64,000 bases of DNA from Arsenophonus sp052401645. GTDB taxonomy: Bacteria > Pseudomonadota > Gammaproteobacteria > Enterobacterales > Enterobacteriaceae. This document shows positions 46,085 through 57,485 of this stretch, one piece after another. A program made the position numbers and the translations under genes. The first letter of the stretch is position 1. Every line of letters starts with the position of its first letter. Under the pieces are notes generated by a model that worked only from the letters and a program-made list of their open reading frames with translations, did not search any database and had not been told where the DNA came from. Location: the NCBI GenBank assembly GCA_052401645.1, contig CP198939.1:124001-188000 (forward strand), written 5' to 3'.

Positions 46085-46663
46085 TTAATAGTAAGAGTGA
46101 TCACCACGTTGGTGTTCGGTTAGATCTTTTACACCTTTTAATTCTTTTGGAAACATATTTAGTAATTGTTTTTCAATGCCTTCTCTTAGAGTAATATCAA
46201 CCATTGAACAGCCATTACATCCACCACCGAATTGTAAAATTGCGTATCCATTATCAGTAATTTTTATTAATGAAATACGACCCCCATGAATAGCTAACTG
46301 CGGGTTAATTTGTGATTGAATTACATATTCAACTTGTTCAGCTAATGAGTTATTATTAATATTTTTTCGTATTTTAGCATTAGGTGCTTTTAGAGTAAGC
46401 TGAGATCCTAATTTATCTTTTACAAAATCAATCTCAGCTTCTTCTAAAAAAGATATGCTGATTTCATCAACATATGCTGAAAATTTATCAAATTTAAATT
46501 CAATATCAGTCATTTCGACAGCATCAGGATGGCAATAAGAAATAGCGCCCTCTGCGGAAGGTGTGCCAGGATTAGTTATAAATATTCGAATTTGTGTACC
46601 AGGTTTTTGATTTTTTAATAGCTTGACAAAATGAATTTGTGCTACTTTAGAAATATTAATCAT
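46085..46663 (-). CDS. nfuA: Fe-S cluster carrier protein NfuA
   Basis: Delivers 4Fe-4S clusters to target enzymes such as lipoyl synthase. It is 192 aa (E. coli 191). The N-terminal degenerate A-type domain is MINISKVAQIHFVKLLKNQ to about residue 95. The C-terminal Nfu domain has SQINPQLAIHGGRISLIKI and the cluster-binding CXXC in GGGCNGCSMVDITL (C149 and C152), and the end LTEHQRGDHSYY matches E. coli. In the A-type domain only C44 is kept; C39 of E. coli is glycine here (PSAEGAISYC). GAGCG precedes the ATG. gntX, between nfuA and bioH in E. coli, is missing. Confidence 0.97.
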   Translation of the reverse strand: MINISKVAQIHFVKLLKNQKPGTQIRIFITNPGTPSAEGAISYCHPDAVEMTDIEFKFDKFSAYVDEISISFLEEAEIDFVKDKLGSQLTLKAPNAKIRKNINNNSLAEQVEYVIQSQINPQLAIHGGRISLIKITDNGYAILQFGGGCNGCSMVDITLREGIEKQLLNMFPKELKGVKDLTEHQRGDHSYY

Positions 46664-47138
46664 ATTCGACGCTCAATAATAGTTATTATTTAAAATATAT
46701 TTATATATTATTTTTTTATTTTTTTATTTTTTTTATAAGAAAACATATTGTTTATTTTTTATTTGATCATTTTCAAGACTAATTAGTGATTAACAGCTTT
46801 ATTTAATATTGATATTATTGTAATGATATTATTAAGTACTAAAGATAATGAATGATCTTAAAATAATTTTATTAAATTTTTAATACTTTATCTATATTTT
46901 AGTAAAAAGTTAAATTTTAATATTATAGCACTATTTTAAACAATTGAATTTGTTTAAAATTAATATTTTAAGAAATAAACTAATTTATTTTACATTAAAC
47001 TAATTTAATTAATCACATATTATTAATATTTATAAAGATGGAATAAGATCATTATTATCTATCTGATTTTTTATTAAAAATTATTATATGATAATCATAT
47101 TGACAGAAGTATAATTATAGTATAATAAAATATTTTAA

Positions 47139-47182
47139 AAAAAATAATCAAATTGTATTATTATATAATTTGATTATTTTTT
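47139..47182. repeat. 20-bp inverted repeat in the nfuA-bioH gap
   Basis: The arms (AAAATAATCAAATT / AATTTGATTATTTT with two more outer pairs) pair perfectly over 16 bp. They continue inwards through a G-T pair and three more pairs to a 4-nt loop. A T-rich tract follows on plus. It lies upstream of both flanking genes, so a normal terminator role is not expected. Confidence 0.6.
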
Positions 47183-48421
47183 ACTTTTTAGTATCATATA
47201 TATAATTATTATTCGCTTATATATAAACAAACAATGTTTAATATTATATTCCATTATTGTTATTCAATATATTTAAATTTCTTTAATTTATAAATTAAAG
47301 AAAATACTTTAAAAAATTTAATTTTTATTTTTTAATTATAAGATTAACTTTTCTAAAATAAATCATTATATTTTTTTTAATCATACCATATTTTGTCAAG
47401 ATTTATATCAATTTAGTAAATTGATTTCTAATATTGTAATAAAAATTTAATAAACTTTCTCTTTTAATTTAAAATTATTAATAATTTATTTATATTAAGT
47501 AAACTTTTCTATAATTTATTTGATAATTAAAAAAAAGTTTTTAAAGATAAAGTATTTTTCTTCATATCTTCATTAATTTATAAAAATTTAGTTATTTATA
47601 AATCGATAATAATATTTATTATATTCTTATTTTAAATATTAATAAGATATATATTTATTTGTATTTTATATTTAAAAAATATCAATTAACTCTATACATA
47701 GAATCTAACAGATAGAATGATAATTATATAAAAAAGATATTATGTTCAGTATTAAAGTATAATTAAAATATTTTTTCTGTATAAAAAAATAATCAAAAAA
47801 TTATTCTTAAGTATCAGTGATATTAAGCATTAATACTATGATATATTTCTTTATAAATATCTAATCTTATATTTTAGATCGTTATCTTTTATAGAGTTTA
47901 TTATTAATATTTAAATTTTTTTCCATATTCATTTATTTATTAGAAAATGATAGTAATAGAAAATTAGTCTTTAATATTCTTTTAGAAAATATATATTAAG
48001 ATAAATTTTATTTATCTAACTTAATATTATTATCTATCCTTTATAAACAAGATATAAAAACAAAATAATATTTTTTTATTTGAAATAAGTTGATTTAGTT
48101 TATTTATAATTTTTTACTTACAAAATTAAATCAAAAATAAAAGTTAAGTTATTGCATTTAGATCATTAAACATACTAATAGTTATTTTAATTAGTTTTAA
48201 CATAAAAAATAATAGTAATTTTAAATATTTTTTAAAGTTCTCAATATTATATTAGTTTATTTAATATTAATATGTAAAAAGTAATTATAACAATTTTATA
48301 AAAATTAATTATTTATCTCATAAATAGTAATTTTATCTAAAAGATATATATTTAATACTTGATATAAGAGTAATGAAAAACTTATTTTTAAAATAAAAAT
48401 ATTTTATTATTTTAGTAACTG

Positions 48422-48438
48422 ATAGCATAAAATGCTAT
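48422..48438 (+). promoter_or_regulatory. Small inverted repeat in the bioH upstream region
   Basis: ATAGCAT and ATGCTAT flank AAA, 35 nt before the bioH ATG. It could be a leader hairpin or operator half-sites. It does not match the BirA biotin operator, so biotin control is not supported. Confidence 0.25.
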
Positions 48439-48473
48439 TTACATAAAATATTTTATATATAAAGAGAGTAACT

Positions 48474-49244
48474 ATGACAACATTATTTTGGCGGATGTTT
48501 GGCAAAGGAAAGCGAGATGTTGTACTATTACACGGTTGGGGATTAAATTCAGAAGTTTGGCGCACGATTGAAGTTGAGTGCAGTTCTTATTTCCGTCTTC
48601 ATCTTGTTGATTTACCTGGATATGGTCATAGTAATCTTTTCCCACCAATGTCTTTACAAGAAATGGCAGATATAATTTGGCAAAAAGCTCCTAAACAAGC
48701 TATTTGGATAGGTTGGTCATTAGGAGGATTAGTTGCTAGCATTATTGCACTTAATCATCAAACTGAAATAGCCGGTTTAATAACTGTAGCTTCATCGCCA
48801 TATTTTAGTCAGCAAAAAAATTGGCCAGGAATTAAGCCTGAGGTAATTTTAGAATTTGAACAACAATTAGAAATTAATCTTCATCGTACAATAGAACATT
48901 TTCTAACATTACAAACATTTAATATGAAAGGAATATATGAGAATATACGATTACTAAAATTAGCTATATTAAAACAGCCATTACCATCAATAATTGTATT
49001 AAATGCTGGTTTAAAAATTTTACGAACAACCGATTTACGTAAATTTTTAGTAACATTAAATAAACCTTTTTTGCGTATATATGGTGATCTAGATAAATTA
49101 GTACCTAGAGAAGTCGTACCAATAGTAGATAAATTATTAGTAAATTCACATTCAGTAGTAATAAAACATGCCACTCATGCACCTTTTATTTCTCATTCTA
49201 AGGAGTTTATTAAACTATTAGTTGATTTCTCTAATAAGTTATAA
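48474..49244 (+). CDS. bioH: Pimeloyl-ACP methyl ester carboxylesterase BioH
   Basis: Removes the methyl group from pimeloyl-ACP methyl ester, ending the BioC-BioH route to the pimelate part of biotin; cytosolic alpha/beta hydrolase. It is 256 aa, the E. coli length. Seen are the oxyanion region LLHGWGLNSEVW, LVDLPGYGHS, the nucleophile elbow WIGWSLGGLVAS (S82), VASSPYFS, the acid residue in YGDLDKLVPREVVP (D about 207) and the catalytic histidine in HATHAPFISH (H about 235). The triad is complete, so it should be active. GAGAG precedes the ATG. Its retention suggests that biotin is still made. No other bio gene is in the window. Confidence 0.97.
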   Translation: MTTLFWRMFGKGKRDVVLLHGWGLNSEVWRTIEVECSSYFRLHLVDLPGYGHSNLFPPMSLQEMADIIWQKAPKQAIWIGWSLGGLVASIIALNHQTEIAGLITVASSPYFSQQKNWPGIKPEVILEFEQQLEINLHRTIEHFLTLQTFNMKGIYENIRLLKLAILKQPLPSIIVLNAGLKILRTTDLRKFLVTLNKPFLRIYGDLDKLVPREVVPIVDKLLVNSHSVVIKHATHAPFISHSKEFIKLLVDFSNKL

Positions 49245-52200
49245 TGTATAATTAAGTTTGAATAAATTTTAAAAAGATTCTTCATTTAAGTATAAATAAC
49301 AATTTATTAAAATTAATATTTACTTGGATAAAAAATAATAACGTAACTTCATAAATTTAATATTATATTTTATATAATAGTGATACATATAACTATATAT
49401 GATATTTAAAATAAAAAGATAAATTTATTTCATTTTTTTAAATATTGATTAATTTACCTAAAATGATATCGTCTATTAAAATGATAGAATATTTCTAAAT
49501 AACTTATTAAATATCTTTTATTATATAAAACAAATAAACTCTTTAGTTTATAAATAAATTTATTTATTATGTTTAATTTATAACATAAATTATTTCATTA
49601 AAATTATATTTTTTTATTAATAGAACTTAATTATAATATACTATTTAATTTATATGAATAAAATAAAAATCATTATTAATGATAAACTGAAAGTAATAAA
49701 TATCATATAATAACGATAATATTATAAAAAAAGTATATTTTGTCAGAAAATTTCTACTTTATAAACTAAATTAAAAATGATAATCGATATTTAAATCTAT
49801 AAATAATAATATTATTATTTATAGATTTATTTATGACTAAATAGTATTATAATATAAAAATATTACAATATACATAAAAATAACAAACTTCATTATAATA
49901 AAACTATTATGACTTTTTATTATATACTATTCATATATTTTGTAAATATCTATATATTAATATAATCAAATAAAAAAATAAATTAACTTTATTCAAATTA
50001 TTTAAAATTTTATTAATTATATCATTAATTTATAAAATATATAAAATATTCTATATTAAAAATATTTAACATTATATTTTTAATATATTTAATTTTATAT
50101 TCAATATATTTGTTATAAATTTTAGCTATTTTAAAAGTAAAAAACTTACTAATAAATATAATTATAATTATCAATTAAGTCGTCATCCTTTAATTTTATT
50201 AAAACGTTATTATTAATTAACATTAATAATAATTATTTATTGTTAACAATATTTTTTTAGATAAGATAAAATATTAATTATTAATTTTTAATTATATTAA
50301 CAAAGATAATTACTTTTCTTTACTATAAAAGTGAAATGTTTAGTTCCTTAAAGATTATTATAATAATATCTTAAGTAAGCTCTATTTAAATCTAAAATTT
50401 TTTTATACAATATAAATATTAATTCTATCTTAATATTATTTAGTTTTATAAAATATATAATATTATTATATATAAATATATAAGTAACAACTTATATATT
50501 ATTTCATAATACTAATTAAATAATTAATAGATAATGAAATAAAAACTTAAAAACTATGGATTTTAATCGTTTTTTATAAATATAAGATTGTATCTGAAAA
50601 ATAATGTATTCAATCTTTATCTTAATAACGCTTATTAATTTAAATCAACTTTATCATCTATGTTTCAATAATTTTAATTAATTAATTTAATATATTTATA
50701 TTATTTTAAATATTATTTAAATTTCTTACTTTTAAGAAAATCTTATATTTTTTATTACTAATTTTTATATAATTAATATAATTTAGTGATTGTTTATCTA
50801 AATACAAATTTATTTTTCCTAAATCATTAGAAATTAAATAGTTTATTATATAAATAAGTTCTGATCATATTTTATAGGTAAAAGAATAGATTTTTATCTA
50901 TTATAATTTTAACGATAAATATATATTATAAGATAAACTATCTACTATATTATTTGATTTTTTTATGTTTATTCATCTTAATATCTTGCGATTTATTAAT
51001 GATTTATTTTGGATAAAAAGTTTTATTCATATAAATTTAATTTATACATATTAATAATTGAATTTTTTATTTGAATAAATTATAATTTAACTTAATATTT
51101 TATTATAAGTTATCTATTACATAACAAATAAATACTTTTTAAAACTAAAAACTTCTATATTTTAATATTTTTTGTTGAATATTTATATATATTATTAATT
51201 TTAATAATTAAAATATAAGTATAATCTTTTTTATTTTGATTCATTAGTTATCAATAAACTATTTATTATATGTAGTTTAAATTTTGAAAAATAATTTTTT
51301 TATTTTAAAAATAGAAAGTAGTTTATATAGCTATGAAAAAGTTTTTGATGTACATTTAACATTATTGATACTATAATTAATTGCTGTATTTATCTTTTAT
51401 TTAAATTGAAATAACTAGTAATTAAATTAATTATATAACTAATATTGATATTATAAAATAATATATATGTTATAGATTAATGCTATTTTTTAAAAAACAT
51501 AAATGTATTATCTTTGCTGTTTATGATCAAAAAGAAAAAGATATTCTTATTAAATAAAATATATTTATTAATAATTTAATTAATATATAAATAATTATAC
51601 TTAGTAAGTAAAAAACAAATACTTGTATTGCTTTTTTCTAAAACAAATAAAATAGTAAAATAATAAATTATTATATAATATAAATTATATTATTAAAATA
51701 ATGATTAATTCTGTTATAAACAATAAATTATCATTTATTTATTTATAGAAAGATAGTTAAAATATGAAACAATTAAAAAATATTGAAAAGAGTTAGTGTT
51801 TATATTATTTTATCTATAAAAATTCTAGAAATTATATATAATTAAATTATATAAAAATATTTATTGATTATATTTTAAAAAATAAATATTTTTTAGATAT
51901 ACTATTAAATAATGTAACAGTAATAAATAGTTTAATATATATTATTAATATATAAACTACGAAACTAATAATTAAATATTAGTTTATTTAATTAATTATC
52001 CTATTAATCTCTAATATTAATATTATAATATTTTAATAAATTATTGTAACTTAATTATATAATTTTAATATTTATATAATTTTACACTACAATTTTATTT
52101 TTGCTAAAACTACAAATATATTATATAATATATTATTAAATTAATTATATTTATAAAGTTAAATATAATTTTCAATATTTAAATATTATAGAAATATAAA

Positions 52201-53890
52201 TAGTTGATAAATTAATTTATTATTTTTAATAAAATTTAAGTTATTTTTAGTAAAAAAAATAAAATAACTAGATTATTTATTTGATAATTAAAAATTAATT
52301 AACTTTTATAGTTACAAATAAATTATTTTAATTTAATAATATGTTTATATAATTTAATTTAAATAAATAAAAAAATAATTTAGATATATCTTTAAAATTT
52401 ATTGATATTAAATTAATTTAATAAGTTATATTATTAAATATGAAATTATATTTTAAAGTTATATATATTGTGATTATATTAATATAATATATAATATTTA
52501 TTTTTAAAATAAAATAAAAAATATTTTTTAATAAAAAGTTTTTAAAATAAAGATTAGTAAATACATAATAAGTTTATGTTTAGATAGTGATAAAAATATA
52601 AATAATATATTCTAAAATAATAGTTTTAATATAAATTAAAAATTTTTATAATTAAAATCTAATAATTTCTATTGTTTATAAAAAATAATTAATATATATA
52701 CTATATAATTAAAAATAAAGAGATCAAAAAAAATAATTATCATTATTAATTGCCATATTTAATAAAATATTATAATATATTATTTAATATAATAATAGAA
52801 ATATATTTAAGATAAAATAATTTAATAAAATTTAAATTAAAATAAATTAATTTTAAATAAGATTTATTGTATATAATAATATACATTATTAATGTTTTAC
52901 TAAATTTTAGTTAAAATTCGTTTTTAAAATACTATTTAAAAATATAATATTTAATCTAAATTAAATAATTTACTATTTTTTTGTTTGTTGTTTATTAAAG
53001 TAATTTAATTTATAATTAAAGATTTTTATCTAATTATATTTATTTTAAATAAAATATTTATAATTTAAATTAATATCAATAACTTTTAAATTATTCAAAG
53101 AATATATCTAAAAAATAAAAATCTCTAATAAGCTTTATAATAAAATATGTAAAAAAAATCTTATTAAAATATTAATGAATATTAATAATCATTATTAAAA
53201 TAAGTTATGTTAATAACTCTAATTGATAATTATATATTCGTTTTAAAATTTTTCATTATTTCTCAATACTATTGTAGATAGATAAAAATGAGAATTTTAA
53301 ATTCTTTATTTATATTTTTATAAACGATTTTGTGATTATTATAAAGTTTAATTTTTATTTAAAATTGAACTTATATAATAAAATTACTTTTATTAGAAAC
53401 TGTTGGACAAACTGAATGGTTATTCATATTTTTACTTTCTTATACTAAATCAATAAATTTTATTTATGGAAAACATGAGAATAAAATATTTAAGTATTAA
53501 ATATAAATATTTTCTTTATTTTATATAAAACATATATTTTATATAAAATATCTATACTAAAATCATAATTTCAATATTTATTATTATCAACTATAACTTA
53601 ATTTATTTTCACTAATCAATTATACTTTAAAATTTATTTTTCTTAGATTATAATATATAAAATGATGATAATAAAAAATACATTTAGAGTAATATTTTAT
53701 TAATTGATATTAATTAATTTTATTAATTAATTTAGAGTATATTATAAATAACGAATAATAGATACTACGTGATTAATATAAAAACAGAAATAAATTTAAA
53801 ATTTATTTAAGCTTATAATTAAAAATTACTAAATTTAAAGTTTTAAACTCATTAATAATTATTTTATGAAAGTTAATTTCTTTATTAATT

Positions 53891-53919
53891 TATATATTTA
53901 TCAGCATGATAAATATATA
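53891..53919. repeat. 13-bp perfect inverted repeat, 3-nt loop
   Basis: Arms TATATATTTATCA and TGATAAATATATA around GCA. It is in the desert upstream of ompR, with no nearby gene. Confidence 0.5.
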
Positions 53920-54821
53920 GTTTAATTTAAATTAATATTTATTTTATATATAATAGTTATTAAGATAATCTTATATTACTTAAATAAGGATATAATGGTT
54001 ACAAAAAAATTTTGTTGCTTATTAGATGTAAGAGTGTAAGAGCGAAAATTATCATAATAATAAATTTATCTATTATTATGATAATAATAACTTAATTATC
54101 TATTATTATATAAAATAAGACTTTATCTTATAGATAGATAAATATCTATAATTATAATATTAATAATGTGTAAGATAAATTATCTCTGAAAATATAAATA
54201 AATTTTTATTAAAATAAAATAAAATTATAACTTATAAGATTTAGTTAATAATAATTTTTATTGTTTATTTTTAATGCGTTATTTGATATAATATAAATTA
54301 TTAGTTTTTTTTAAAAAAAATTCTCTTTTAAGTATAAAATCAGAATTATAAAATTAATATCATGATTTATATTCATAAAATAATTATTATTTTTTTATAA
54401 AAATAATAATTATTTAAAAATAAGGTCAAATTAAAATATTCATAATAAAAATTATAGTAATTAAAGTAATAACTAAAATTTATATCTATATTTTCTTTAT
54501 TTCCATAAATTTACTTATATTTTAAATAGCATTTTATAGAAAAATGAATTTTTTTTAAATAACGTTATAATCTTAAGTAAAATATATCTAATCTATTATA
54601 AGAGTATATCGTCAAAAGTGTAATTTTTTTTATTAAAAATACTTTTATCAACTAAAAATATTGATTATTTATTCTTTATATTTCTATAAATATAGATAAA
54701 TAATTATAGATAATAATTATTATTTCTCATTTTTAATCCTTATTTAGTCTAGTATAGACTACTCTTGTAGTAGTAGAATGTTTTATTTATAATGCAAATA
54801 GAAATATTGATTATTAATCAT

Positions 54822-54857
54822 ATTAAGTTTATTAATTGATCGCTTAATAAACTTAAT
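54822..54857. repeat. 14-bp perfect inverted repeat, 8-nt loop
   Basis: Arms ATTAAGTTTATTAA and TTAATAAACTTAAT, followed on plus by a short T-run (CTTTTT at about 54865-54870). It is terminator-like, but the nearest upstream gene is 5.6 kb away. Confidence 0.5.
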
Positions 54858-55905
54858 CTATAATCTTTTTCTATTTATTAATCAACTTAAAAATAGTTTG
54901 AAGTTATTTTCTAAATAATGAAAAATAACTTAAATAAATTTTAAAACTTAATAAGCTTATTATCATAATTAAGATCAATTTTTTATGATTTTTTATAGTA
55001 ACAGTAATAAAACGATATTTATTTCTTTTGTAATCTTATGGATTGCAATATTTTACAATGGAATTATATATAGTTCATATGTAATAATCTAGTTAAGAAT
55101 TTACTCATTATTTTATTTAATCTATAAATTAAGATTAGTAATTTATATTCATATTTATATAAGTTAAAAGTAATAATTTTAAGTTAAGATAATATCTTAA
55201 TATTTTAATTTAATCTTTTTAATCAAATTATTTTAAGATTATTTTTAGTAAAAATACTGAATTAAGATTAATTAACTTTATTTTTATAACAAAAAATTTT
55301 TCTTCTAAAAAAATGGATAGTCTTAATAAAAGTTGAAGTTTCTTATTAAAATAGGATAGATTATACTAAAAGTTAGTTAAAGCTAAATTAGAAACAGTAG
55401 TAGAATAGTATTTTATAATTATTAAGAATAATATATTTTTTGAAAGTAATTATGAAAAGTTAATAAAATATTTTTATCTAAATAACTTAACTATAAGAAA
55501 TAATTATCTCATTTTTTTATTAAAATATAGAATTTATTTTTGTGTTTAAATAAAAAGCAAAATAAAATTGATAAAATTCAAAATTTTTTTAATCATAAAA
55601 AATAAATTTAATTCAACTAGAATCAATTCTTATTAAAATTTACTACTAGTAACTTTTAATTTTATGTAAAAGTAATATAAAAAATTATATTAATACATTA
55701 AATGATGTGAATATCTATTCTAAATATTAGATATATACTAGATGTTAATAAGTTAATCTATTGATTTTAAAATGATATAAAATTTAAAAAATCAGTTAAA
55801 TATAAATTTAAACAAAAAAGTTTAATAGAAATTACTTATATTATTATTGCCTTACTTATTATTAAAGAGATACATAAAGATCTTAAAATATTTATGGAGT
55901 TAAAA

Positions 55906-56625
55906 ATGCAAGAAAATTATAAAATTCTTGTTGTTGATGATGATATGCGTTTACGCTCTTTACTAGAGCGTTATTTAACTGAACAAGGTTTTCAGATACG
56001 AAGTACTGCTAATGTAAAACAAATGTATCGCATTTTAACACGTGAATCTATTCATTTGATTTTATTAGATTTAATATTGCCAGGTGAAGATGGATTATCT
56101 ATTTGTCGTCAATTAAGAAGTCAAAATAACCCTATTCCAATTATTATAATAACAGCAAAAGGTGAAGAAGTTGATAGGATTATTGGATTAGAAATTGGAG
56201 CAGATGATTATATACTTAAACCATTTAATCTTAGAGAATTGCTAGCCCGTATTCGTGTCGTATTGCGACGTCAATCAAATGAGTTACCTGGAGCGCCAGC
56301 ACAAAACGAAGCGATAATTCAATTTAGTAAATTCAAATTAAATTTAGGTACACGAGAAATGTTCCGGTATAATAAGTCTATGTCGTTAACTAGTGGTGAA
56401 TTTGCTGTTTTAAAGGTGCTAGTTTCTTATCCGCGTGAACCATTATCTCGTGATAAATTAATGAGTCTTGCTAGAGGACGAGAATATAGTGCAATGGAAC
56501 GTTCTATAGACGTACAAATTTCACGTTTACGTCGAATGATTGAGGATGATCCAATTCATCCTCGTTATATTCAAACAGTTTGGGGATTAGGTTATGTATT
56601 TGTGCCAGATGGTAGTAAAACATGA
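55906..56625 (+). CDS. ompR: DNA-binding response regulator OmpR
   Basis: An OmpR/PhoB-type transcription regulator that controls porin and envelope genes in response to osmolarity and acid. It is 239 aa, the E. coli length, from MQENYKILVVDDDMRLR. The receiver domain (about 1-120) has the acidic pair DDD, the phosphorylated aspartate in LDLILPGEDG (D55), the conserved ITAKGEE and the lysine of ILKPFN. The winged-helix domain shows LTSGEFAVLKVLV, PREPLSRDKL, ERSIDVQISRLRRMIEDDP and VWGLGYVFVPDG. GGAG at 55896-55899 is 6 nt before the ATG at 55906; it overlaps an in-frame ATG at 55894, which is therefore rejected. Its partner kinase EnvZ is lost. Confidence 0.96.
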   Translation: MQENYKILVVDDDMRLRSLLERYLTEQGFQIRSTANVKQMYRILTRESIHLILLDLILPGEDGLSICRQLRSQNNPIPIIIITAKGEEVDRIIGLEIGADDYILKPFNLRELLARIRVVLRRQSNELPGAPAQNEAIIQFSKFKLNLGTREMFRYNKSMSLTSGEFAVLKVLVSYPREPLSRDKLMSLARGREYSAMERSIDVQISRLRRMIEDDPIHPRYIQTVWGLGYVFVPDGSKT

Positions 56626-56696
56626 AAAATGCTTATATTTTAATACGAAACAGATTTTTTATTATTTATTTTAATAATTTATTATTTATTAATTAA
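56622..56696 (+). pseudogene. envZ: Possible remnant of the envZ start
   Basis: The ompR stop TGA overlaps a new ATG (ATGA), the same four-base junction that joins ompR to envZ in E. coli. The frame opened there codes for only 24 residues (MKNAYILIRNRFFIIYFNNL...) before TAA. A basic start followed by hydrophobic residues fits the EnvZ N-terminus, but the match is weak. The other roughly 425 codons (kinase and HAMP parts) cannot be found. The identification rests mainly on position. Confidence 0.45.
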
Positions 56697-57390
56697 TTAC
56701 TAGTTATTAGTTAAGATTAATTTTATTATAATGTTAAGAACATTATCATCTTAATGATATTTCAACATATAAAATAAATAATTTTATTTATAAAAAAAAT
56801 AAGTTGATAGATTAAAATTTTAATTTCTTATCTTAATTGGAATATTTAAATATAAAAACTTTAACTAAAAATATAATAAATTATTTAATCGTGGTATTTT
56901 ATAATATATTAATTAAATTTTTAACTATTTTATATTGAATCAGATTACAATTTAACTTATTAGTATATTAGATATTATTTTATTTTTGTTAAAATTATAT
57001 AAAAAATAAGAAAAGATATTGATTAATTAAAAATTAAGAAATATGTTTTATTATAATTGCATAGTATAATTAATAGGTTAATTATCATGTATTTATAAGC
57101 GTAGCATTACTATAAAATAGTAGAGCAGTATCATTAAGTATTTATTGGGTTATGTTGTTATAACTTTGTTAACACTAGTATTTGTTAACGATAAAAATGA
57201 TAGATGAATAAAATTAATATTTATTAAATTGATTTCATATTTAATATTAATTTTATTATTAAATAATATTTTTGAATTTGTTATAGAAAACATATATTAA
57301 AAAAATAATATAAAATACTTTAATTTGAAAAATTTTAGTTAAAATTTAATGTTAATATTAAAATAATATTTTAATTGAAATGTTTATAAA

Positions 57391-57435
57391 TAATTACATT
57401 TATTATTCAATAATAAATAATAGTAAATGTAATTA
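57391..57435. repeat. Inverted repeat, first of a pair
   Basis: TAATTACATTTA and TAAATGTAATTA pair perfectly over 12 bp. The stem extends inwards through a T-G and four further pairs. It is directly followed by a second, longer hairpin. Confidence 0.6.
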
Positions 57436-57437
57436 TC

Positions 57438-57485
57438 ATTAAAAATAAGTAATAATTAATTTATTAATTATTACTTATTTTTAAT
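57438..57485. repeat. 23-bp perfect inverted repeat, 2-nt loop
   Basis: The arms (left begins ATTAAAAATAAGTAATAAT) are exact reverse complements around TT. It is only 2 nt from the previous hairpin, so both arms together cover 95 bp of almost continuous pairing potential. It lies about 800 nt after ompR. Confidence 0.7.

Larger units (their letters stand above)
46664..48473. other. 1.8-kb gap where gntX would lie
   Basis: Noncoding sequence between divergent nfuA and bioH. E. coli has gntX (about 680 bp) here; no zinc-finger or phosphoribosyltransferase residues are visible. It includes the hairpin at 47139-47182. The gap is much longer than the lost gene, unlike several other gaps in this window. 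Confidence 0.5.
49245..55905. other. 6.7-kb AT-rich desert
   Basis: Noncoding sequence between bioH and ompR. In E. coli feoABC, yhgF and greB lie between these genes; no relic of any of them could be read. Inverted repeats lie at 53891-53919 and 54822-54857, and small ones near 54746-54772. A 25-codon frame at 51482-51559 (MLFFKKHKCIIFAVYDQKEK...) has no recognisable relative. Confidence 0.6.

Noticed and set aside
48881..49174. 97-codon open frame on the minus strand
   Set aside because: It lies wholly inside bioH on the opposite strand and its translation matches nothing; it is a shadow of bioH.
51482..51559. 25-codon frame MLFFKKHKCIIFAVYDQKEK...
   Set aside because: Too short, no ribosome binding site and no recognised relative; such frames are expected by chance in 6 kb.
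53996..54050. Short frame beginning MVTKKFCCLLD
   Set aside because: Ends after about 14 codons and matches nothing I know; the patch is slightly GC-richer but not assignable.
55894..55905. Upstream ATG for ompR
   Set aside because: It overlaps the GGAG ribosome binding site for the ATG at 55906, which gives the conserved OmpR N-terminus MQENYKIL.
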